Shown here piece by piece: positions 56,422 through 64,000 of a DNA stretch of 64,000 bases (position 1 is its first letter; the number at the start of each line of letters is the position of its first letter). A program made the position numbers and the translations under genes. This DNA comes from Daphnia pulex (lineage: Eukaryota > Arthropoda > Branchiopoda > Diplostraca > Daphniidae). The stretch lies in NCBI RefSeq assembly GCF_021134715.1, contig NC_060023.1:5208001-5272000 (forward strand), given 5' to 3'. Under the pieces are notes generated by a model, which worked only from the letters and a program-made list of their open reading frames with translations, was not told the DNA's origin and ran no database searches.

Positions 56422-56869
56422 ATATTCAAACTTTCCCCACTCGTGATGCATACATTTTAAATTTCCGCCTATCGTTCTGTTTCAACAGCTGCTCGAAGCT
56501 TTCATCAACCATTGTATTGGTTTTCTTGCGTGGTTTCCCTCACTTGCTATCGCCTATTCACATCCCATTAAAAATATTGTTTAATAATGTTGTGATTGTT
56601 TACGGTTTTTTTTCTTTAACCTTGTATTTTATTCTGGTATTTTATTGATGGACGACGTTTTGTATTCTATAATTATTTCTGTGAACCGTCTCGTTATTTA
56701 TGACGTCGATTGTGCAATCATCTCTAAATTCATCCTTAACGAAACATCACTTAGTATTCATCAAAAATACAAAATTTGAATTGCCTCCTTTGGTTATTAT
56801 TATCTTCAGACCAATTATTACCGACAGAAAATTTAGAGTGAAAATTTCGATTTTTCAAAGTGATGATGG
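56422..56869. other. No gene seen
   Basis: AT-rich 3' flank of the BTB pseudogene, up to the C-terminal end of the Harbinger-like relic. Nothing supported. Confidence 0.4.
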
Positions 56870-58372
56870 TTACAACATAGATGCAATGCGGTTTCTCTTG
56901 ATATGTCCGATATGAGCCTCGCGATCCATGGGAAAGTTATCGTCCTCGTTTTCGTCTTCGTCGCTTCCGTCAGCATAATCGTTGTCATCTTCGTCAAGGC
57001 CGTCAACTTCTATTATGAAATTGTGCAGGCAGCAGCAAGCAATAATGACACTTGGTATCAAATCTAGTCTTAACATGTAGAGAAATTTTAAACAACAAAA
57101 TTTCATTTTTAGGTGGGCAAATGCACGCTCTATTGTTGATCTGTCACCATTTAGCGTGCGGTTGAATAACAGTTGTTCCTGGAAAACATTAACGTATTAA
57201 GGGATGATTTTGCAGCATACTCTGCAACGCAATGTTTACCGCAGTTGCACCTTCTCGCGGGTATGATTTCAGCAAATAGCTGGAAAGAGGATAGGCAAGA
57301 TCTGCGATTAAATGCTAATCGGTTCTGGCAAGTTTGTCGTGAAGCGTTTTCCCTAGCTCGCTATTCGCATAAACACGGGCGTCATGCATAGATCCTGGCC
57401 AGCCAGTGCTTACCGATGTAAATGACAGATTTTTTCTACAGGTCGCTTGCAGGGTTACTGCAAAAAAAATTTCGACAAGTATATGCAGCAAAGTTTTAAG
57501 ACGGTTGTAGTATTCGTATTAGAGTGCCGTCCAGTGCGCCTAGAATGAACGCATGAAAAACAACATGTTAATAACTCTTGTTTACCAAGATCATGTGGTT
57601 TCTTGGAAAACACTACCTATGGTGTATGGAAGACGAAAATCTTCGCTGATACTACGATATTCATTCTCTTCGGGCCAACCAATGAAATCAATACCGTGAG
57701 CCAGTATTATTTGGCACGCTGAAATGAAAATGAAATGGGCATCACCTGGAATGATGTTAATGGTGTTATTACATAACAAGTAGAAGAAAGCAATGATATC
57801 TAACAGTAACTGGTTCACCACCAAAAATCAAGCATATTCCCTTCCAAAAAAATTTGTGGAGAACCTATCGCCTAACATTTATCACCTTTTAACATTCCGA
57901 AGCGATCTCCAATTGCTCTGAAACTGTCTTGGTTGCTTATAGTCCATAAAAATAAGAGAAGTTTCACATAGGGCGAAAGGGCTGTATTATGGATTGTTGT
58001 GTTAATTGGCTGTGTCAAGTACACCGTAAATCTCTGCAGCAATACCTGTATGAAATAATATGAGATTGAATACAGGAATAATTATGTTTAAACTCAATAG
58101 GATTACAATACATTATAAGCATTTCTAGACATCCTGAAATGTTGTTTGAATAAATCGTCTGGATACCTCCAAACTGTGTCTTGGATATAGTTTCTGATAC
58201 CAACAAAAGGCGAAGGGCCGAATCGTAATTGCTGGTTAACTATGAGACCAGCAATTCTACCTGGATATATGTATTCGTCTATTAAATCCATTTCGATGTC
58301 GTCGTCATATATTATTTCAAGAACTGCCGCAAGCATAACTGGCAACTCGTCCATTTTTACTACGATGTCCAC
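56870..58372 (-). pseudogene. Second PIF/Harbinger (HARBI1-like) transposase, degraded
   Basis: Minus-strand pieces follow HARBI1 order: an N-terminal block (58103-58372) with DTVWRYPDDLFKQHFRMSRN; a middle block (57591-57824) with IGWPEENEYRSISEDFRLPY around the first catalytic region; a block at about 57120-57170 with RTLNGDRSTIERAFAHL (the RxxIERxF helix); and a C-terminal block with LIPSVIIACCCLHNFIIEVD and an acidic tail DEDDNDYADGSDEDENEDD. Stops and shifts separate them. Terminal repeats were not found. It is a different lineage from the 4.6-5.1 kb copy. Confidence 0.7.
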
Positions 58373-58592
58373 AATTATAAAATGTCACTGTCAACTTTCA
58401 AAGGAAAAATTAGCATTGATCTTGCAAGTAATTTATCTCGCCGCAAGATATCGCAAGATAGGTATCCACCTCCTGTCAGCGTAGAACGTTTTTTTTTGGA
58501 ACGCACCCTGAATCCCTTTTCTGAATTCAAACGAATCCGAATTCGGATTCTCCACTTGACGAGTCCCGATCTGCAAGTAATCGCCATGCCCT

Positions 58593-59364
58593 GCGATGTG
58601 GAACCGGTCATTGTAAAAATCGCTCATGCAGCCGCTTTCGACGCAAACCTTCAGCAGCTTGCTTCTAGCAAAGTTATTTTACTACAATATGACAAAGTTA
58701 TTGACTGAATTCTATAGCGTCTTCGAACAAAATGTGTAGTAACTATGGTCCACTCATCTAGTAGAACACAGCATACTGAGTTACATCACTAGACGTTCAA
58801 GTCTAGCCGAGAAGCTTCGCAATCTCATCTCGTCGTTCACAGAGCAACAGCCAATCAAGAGGACGCTACATTCACTGACATCCAGCTATCATCCGTTCCA
58901 ATCGTCTTGACTAAGTGACCCAGTTGTTGAGCAAACTCTACTGAATCTCTCGTCGATAATTGTTGCCGAAGAAGCAATGCGATGTGGAACCGGTCATTGT
59001 AAAAATCGCTCATGCAGCCGCTTTCGACGCAAACCTTCAGCAGCTTGCTTCTAGCAAAGTTATTTTACTACAATATGACAAAGTTATTGACTGAATTCTA
59101 TAGCGTCTTCGAACAAAATGTGTAGTAACTATGGACCACTCATCTAGTAGAACACAGCATACTGAGTCACATCACTAGACGTTCAAGTCTAGCCGAGAAG
59201 CTTCGCAATCTCATCTCGTCGTTCACAGAGCAACAGCCAATCAAGAGGACGCTACATTCACTGACATCCAGCTATCATCCGTTCCAATCGTCTTGACTAA
59301 GTGACCCAGTTGTTGAGCAAACTCTACTGAATCTCTCGTCGAGGATTGTTGCCGAAGAAGCAAT
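58593..59364. repeat. 386-bp tandem duplication, 2 copies
   Basis: The block starting GCGATGTGGAACCGGTCATT at 58593 recurs at 58979. The two copies are nearly identical, with single changes such as GGTCCACTC/GGACCACTC and TCGATAATTG/TCGAGGATTG. High identity implies a recent event. The unit lies upstream of gag-like sequence and may be internal retroelement sequence. Confidence 0.95.
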
Positions 59365-59610
59365 CAAATTTGGTGAAACGGATCCGGCTAACATTGTGTT
59401 CTTCGCTGGCAAATCATGACACACCCGTTTCACCCAGCTCAACAAATGAGACTGCCATGTCTGCCAGAGCTGGGTACAACGCTTACAGAGGAGGAGGAGG
59501 AGGAAGAGGCTATTGTGAACGTAAAAGAAGCTATCAAAGATACAAACACGACTATGGAAATCGCCACTCTGACGGAAATGGATCCACCATCATACACTCT
59601 AAATGTTGAG
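59365..59610 (+). pseudogene. Gag-like remnant with RGG-type stretch
   Basis: The open frame contains AGYNAYRGGGGGRGYCERKR and ends HSKC just where a CCHC zinc knuckle could begin. This resembles the linker of Copia-type gag proteins, but no further motif supports it. Confidence 0.3.
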
Positions 59611-59840
59611 ACCCGTACTACGTAGTACGGGTACGTACTATGTGAGTACTATGAGTCTTAGTATTCCTTTCGTAGTAGTGAAAATATATTTTGTTAGTAT
59701 GCACTCTACGAAGAGACCATACTATAATTTTCGACCCGTACTATGTAGTATGTGCACGTACAAACCCTCTTCGAGCTCCGTTAGTATGTTCATAAAAAAA
59801 GACAGTAGTATCCGCCACTACGAAGACCCGTACGAGTAAA
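59611..59840. repeat. Perfect 22-bp palindrome and related TACTA-rich repeats
   Basis: 59611-59632 is a perfect palindrome with core CCGTACTACGTAGTACGG. Related pieces follow: CCCGTACTATGTAGTATG (about 59737) and a terminal GAAGACCCGTACGAG (about 59821). The block may be a small MITE with palindromic termini. Confidence 0.6.
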
Positions 59841-61143
59841 ATGGATTATACCACACCCTCTTCGTATCCCTTTTGGCCTTCTCGTCCTCCAAACGCCCCC
59901 TCTAGTATTTTAATTATATAAAATTTAATTTTAATAGTATTTTAGTACGTCTTAAGTTTTAATTTAAAAACTAACTTTATCTATCTTATAAAACCCATCT
60001 TTGAAAATAAAAGTGTCCATTAAGCTTAAATAAAAAACCATGTCTTTCTAGCTTTTACATTAAATTAAAAAAGAATTATTAGGATTCTCATAAAAATGTG
60101 CCTTTATTGCGATTGAAGGCTGTTTTCAAAGAGTTATAAGAATATGTCCCTAGACTGACTTGAAATTATTAACTAACTATTGATGTGACGGTAAAGCAGT
60201 AGGATTTCGTCGTTCTTTACCCAACCCGAAAGTCGCCAATCTTTTCTCCGTGGAAAAAACCATCGAGTCTGGTTTAGAAGTCCTCTTTAAAGGCACAAAG
60301 TCATTTTTTGGCAAAGGCTGTGTCACCATCATCCATCATGATCGGAGAAAGAAATGGAGATTCAATCTTTTTGCTGCTTGTGACTCCAGTTAATTGCAAA
60401 CAGGGAGATAATTTTGTGACGCAACTCAGCCACATGTTGGATATGCATCCCAAATCTAGCAGCACCAGCAGAACCAAAGGTACCTGTTTTCACACCAGAA
60501 GAGAATTGGGATGACTGTACATCACGTTTCCTCACAGTAAATTCGATTGAAGACTGGAAGGCAGCAGTAAAAACACGAGGCCAGCAATCGGGACAGTCAG
60601 TGGCACACTACGCTCACGATAAAGCAAAAATCCATCACCTTTGCCCGAGACAATGACAGAGACAATGAGCGTTCGTCGGGAATTTGGTCAGTGGAATCAG
60701 ACACACTTTAACTATACTTGCATCTCCACAACGGTAACCTGTCACCATCAATATTCTCATTCATGATAGAATATAGACGAATAGGTAGGCAGCCAGCACC
60801 GCATCACCGATCGTCGATCCACTACAATGGAGGTGATGCGCATAAAGGCGGAGATGGAAGAAGTAAAAAAAAATTAAAATATTAAGAAGGAAGAATTAAT
60901 AATAATAAGACTGCAACAACACGTTTCGCTTCCAACAAGTCACTATCACCAGCCAAATAATGTGCCTCACTTTCAACCAGAAAATCATCAGCAAATACTT
61001 CGACAATACCCTCAATCTGGACCACATGAGCAACATCCAAGATTTGATACCCGTAACAACTTGCTATCACACCAAAGGTTACCATCAGCTTGTATTAGAC
61101 TGAACATGAGATGGAACGACCAGCATAGCAACGAGCAGTTGAA
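59841..61143. other. No gene; probable retroelement debris
   Basis: No supported gene. AT-rich to about 60180, then more balanced composition with stop-rich frames that lead into the gag zinc-knuckle remnant. Confidence 0.35.
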
Positions 61144-61245
61144 TGTTATCGGTGCTACAAGCAATGACACATTGACTACGATTGTCCAAAGGAGAAAGGG
61201 TGTTCCTATTGCAAAAAACCGGAACACTTGATTAGTGCCCGAAAT
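61144..61245 (+). pseudogene. Retroelement gag zinc-knuckle remnant
   Basis: One frame reads CYRC, a stop within the spacer, then HIDYDCPKEKGCSYCKKPEH followed by LISAR. The pattern CX2CX4HX4C and a second CX2CX4H match tandem CCHC nucleocapsid knuckles. The stop and the missing last cysteine show decay. Confidence 0.55.
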
Positions 61246-63234
61246 TAAGCGGGAAAAAAAACCTGACAGGCTCAGCGACACAACAACTCAGTAGATCAGT
61301 CAGTCCACACTAGAAAAACAGAAGGACAAGTCATCCGGGGCAAGACCGTCAATAGTAGGACTTCCAAGACCCAAAGGAGAAAGCGGATCGTACAATCAAC
61401 AGTCCTTGAAGCAGCAGATTCTTCAATCATCCTAGGAACGAAATAGGCCGTTGATGTAGGAGCTGCCTCAAACATGGACGAAAGAAAAATTATGTGTATT
61501 TGAGGAGCGGCGGAAGTACAGGAATTGGCAAATTCTCTAGTAGCAGACAAAAGAGGAGTGAGGTAAGGGGAAGAAGTCAGAGAGAGAGAGGAGGTTTCAT
61601 GGTTTCAACTTAAGCCCATAAGCAGAAAAAAGAAGACGAGACACTGTTAATCGTAGCAAGAATGATGATCGTCCGATCAGAGCCCCGACAGATTGTAAAA
61701 ATTAAATGGGGTTTCAGGGTTATTCAACCGCATTGAACAGAAATAAAGTTCTAAGAACCGAAAACTTCATATTTTTTCGACTATTCCAAAACTTTGACAA
61801 TTCTGAATTTTTCCTCATTTCTCTTTCTCATTTTCTTCAACCTCTGCTTACATTTTGTTTCTTTCACCGTCTGTCCGTCCTCCCACCTGACGTGAAATCT
61901 CTGACCGAGATATTTCTGTCATGTTAGAATCCATGGCTTTTTCTGTATCTGCCTGGAGGAACAGATCTGGAGCGTGACAAATATTTTGACAAAGTTTTCG
62001 GTCCCAGGTTTCTCTGTCAACTTAGATCGCAGCCGCCTGTTGGGCCAGAAATATCCCTTAAACACAAACACGACAGCTCACGCCTGATTCTTCGGAAAAG
62101 CCGTCGAAAAGATTATGTCCTGACAGGTGATAAAGGATTAAAATGTCCAAACAAGTAAAGACTCGGAAGCAATTATCAAATCAGAGGTCTTCAATCGACG
62201 AGAAAACTAACTATATAACTAACGTTTTTTTATGTTAGGGGGAGAAAAGACGATACACACCTCGATCCAATTCAAATTTTTAAAGATTGATTGAATAGAC
62301 TTTTTTTATTCTAGGGACACCACTGTCGACGCGAAACAATCTAACGCCCTAAATGAGGCGCCTCTAAATAACTCAAAAATGGTTACTACTCAAAACAGAA
62401 AATGACAAATAGGAGATGTGAATCACATTGAATCATTTATGGATATTGTGTTTACAATATATATGTATATATATATATATAATTGATATGTGTATTATTA
62501 AACAGGATGGCATTGAATTTGGAGTCATTTCAAACATTTCGAACAGTACGTTCAAAGTGGAATTCAAAGTACATTTGAAGTGTACATTCCCAGGAATTAT
62601 TTTCACATTGAACGTAAAAAAATCTTACATCCTTTTAATTTTGTTTTTAAATACTGGAACTAAACTAATGCCAAGCAAGTTTTTTTAAAGTAGTTTTCGC
62701 TTTTTTATTTAGCTTGAGCCAAGCCTTTTTCCTACCAGTTAATTTCCACCAAATTTTGGGAGGTTGGAAACTGCTTTATTGATTGATTGGAATTTAAGGA
62801 TTTGTTTTAACTTGAAAAAGGTTGGCCTCAAGCCATTTATATTGAGCCAGGCATCCGCTTATCTTTTTCCAAACAATAAAAAAAAATTTCCGGTTGTAAC
62901 AAAGATATTTAAGTAAAAATTTACGAATCTTAACTTAAATTTCTTGAAGCTTTATTGGTTATTTTCTTGAATACAGATGAATTGCAATTTCATCATATAG
63001 TATTTATCATATAGTCATTAAAGAGGACTAGAGGTAGTTCCTAATTCGAGACCCTTTTTTGGCTATTGCCGTTTTGCATGTTATGGTATAGGCCGAACAC
63101 CTTCCTAAGTCGGGACACCAATAAAAAGTACGGGACGAAGATCCCAAATCATCCGCCATCTACCTTTGAATGTGAAGTTACTATCACTTTCAATCATTTT
63201 TTGACAAAAATTAAAACAAGAATCAAAACATCTT
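61246..63234. other. No recognised gene; (TA)n tract
   Basis: No supported gene. A (TA/AT)n microsatellite lies at about 62456-62482. A purine-rich GAGAGAGAGAG run is at about 61580-61592. The remainder is AT-rich. Confidence 0.4.
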
Positions 63235-63300
63235 TGGTCTAATAGATGGCGTTGAACTACCAAATCAAAGTTAAAAACCGTCCGGGTTCGAATCCCATGA
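63235..63300 (+). repeat. tRNA-derived B-box sequence
   Basis: GGGTTCGAATCCC (63284-63296) matches the B box and is preceded by GATGGCGTTGAACTACCAAA, a weak A-box-like region. The TTGAATTATTAAAT tail and the B box resemble the copy at 41.5 kb. Likely a SINE head, not a functional tRNA. Confidence 0.4.
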
Positions 63301-64000
63301 TATTTTGAATTATTAAATGGATAATCGTATGACTTTATCTGGAAATTTTAACACAGTCGGCATCCATCTTAACCTAAATTCTATGACTACTTTTAAAATT
63401 TATTATATAACGCTCATCTAGAACACACAACCCCCCCCCCCCCGGCTCGCTAACTGGCCTAGCGACAGAATTTTAATGTTTGAGATCTTAAAATTATATT
63501 ATTTGTATGATTGTTTACTAGGGTTCATTTTCCCCCGAAAAAGAGTATTTTTAAAATCGCAACTCTCACTAAATTTTTTAAATAGAGCTCATAATCTATT
63601 ACTACTTGCGTCTAAAACATAAAACATATCCAGAAATCGTAGAGGTTAGATTTTTCGTTCTAAAGATATTTTTATTTTAGTTGGTGACATTTGAGCGGTG
63701 AACAGAAAATTTATTTCTGGTAAAGAATATAGAGAGACATGTGCAATTCCAATTCATTGGCAATCACATTTTTCGCATTAGATCTCCCGTAAAAAAAAAC
63801 AGCTTGCCGGTACTCGAAAATACCGAAGAATACCAATTTAAGCTAATCCTAGCTAAAATGGGTATAATGGTGAAAATTTGTGTGCTTAAATCAGAACAGT
63901 TCAGTCAAAGTCTAGCGAGGTAAAAAATCTGCAACTAGTTCTAGCTGGAATTAGTTTTTTTTTAATTGTGCATGCTTTCCGCTATTAATTTTAGATATTA
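63301..64000. other. No gene seen
   Basis: AT-rich sequence with a poly-C run at about 63431-63443 and no supported coding region. Confidence 0.4.

Overview
The window is eukaryotic nuclear DNA. Genes are split into short exons by GT-AG introns that are often only about 60-90 bp, and several single-copy animal genes are present: ERCC1, VPS36, UBFD1, Kish/TMEM167 and an NCKX-type exchanger. Compact introns, an animal gene set and many decayed DNA transposons suggest an arthropod, most plausibly a branchiopod crustacean such as Daphnia. The species is inferred; nothing in the sequence names it.

Layout. 1-9.5 kb is transposon territory: a long foldback repeat; a PIF/Harbinger-like element (about 915-5422) with a Myb/SANT gene and a HARBI1-like transposase in opposite orientations and a MULE fragment inside; a small MITE; a decayed Ty3/gypsy copy; and six copies of a ~157-bp tandem repeat. 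9.5-12 kb is an unrecognised, frame-broken multi-exon gene on the minus strand. 12-20 kb is the housekeeping core: VPS36 (-) directly downstream of ERCC1 (-), ERCC1 head-to-head with a membrane-anchored JmjC oxygenase gene (+), then UBFD1 (-) head-to-head with Kish (+). 22.3-34 kb is one large 9-exon sodium/potassium/calcium exchanger gene (+). Its exons join in phase to 800 codons.

34-64 kb is mostly mobile-element debris: a foldback with repeated GACACTGGCTACCC motifs; a Copia remnant split by a ~1.47-kb inverted-repeat element; a TTC1 pseudogene exon; a second Myb/SANT gene; and a nested stack in which a minus-strand Ty3/gypsy element (about 45.5-54.9 kb) is interrupted by a hAT element (46701-48931) and by a 3.3-kb inverted-repeat element (51192-54492). 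Beyond that lie a BTB-domain pseudogene, a second Harbinger-like transposase relic, a 386-bp tandem duplication and gag-like remnants.

The most interesting object is the 51192-54492 element. It has imperfect terminal repeats starting CCCA, internal ACATCCG/CGGATGT palindromes and an apparent 2-bp TG target duplication whose removal restores the gypsy reading frame. It carries a spliced DUF4806-type gene on one strand and a degraded, intron-containing fragment of a mitochondrial m-AAA protease (paraplegin/AFG3L2 type) on the other. It may be an undescribed or poorly described transposon that captured a host gene.

Several reading frames here are broken by one base within A/T homopolymers. This could be real decay or assembly error, and it limits confidence in calling those genes dead.
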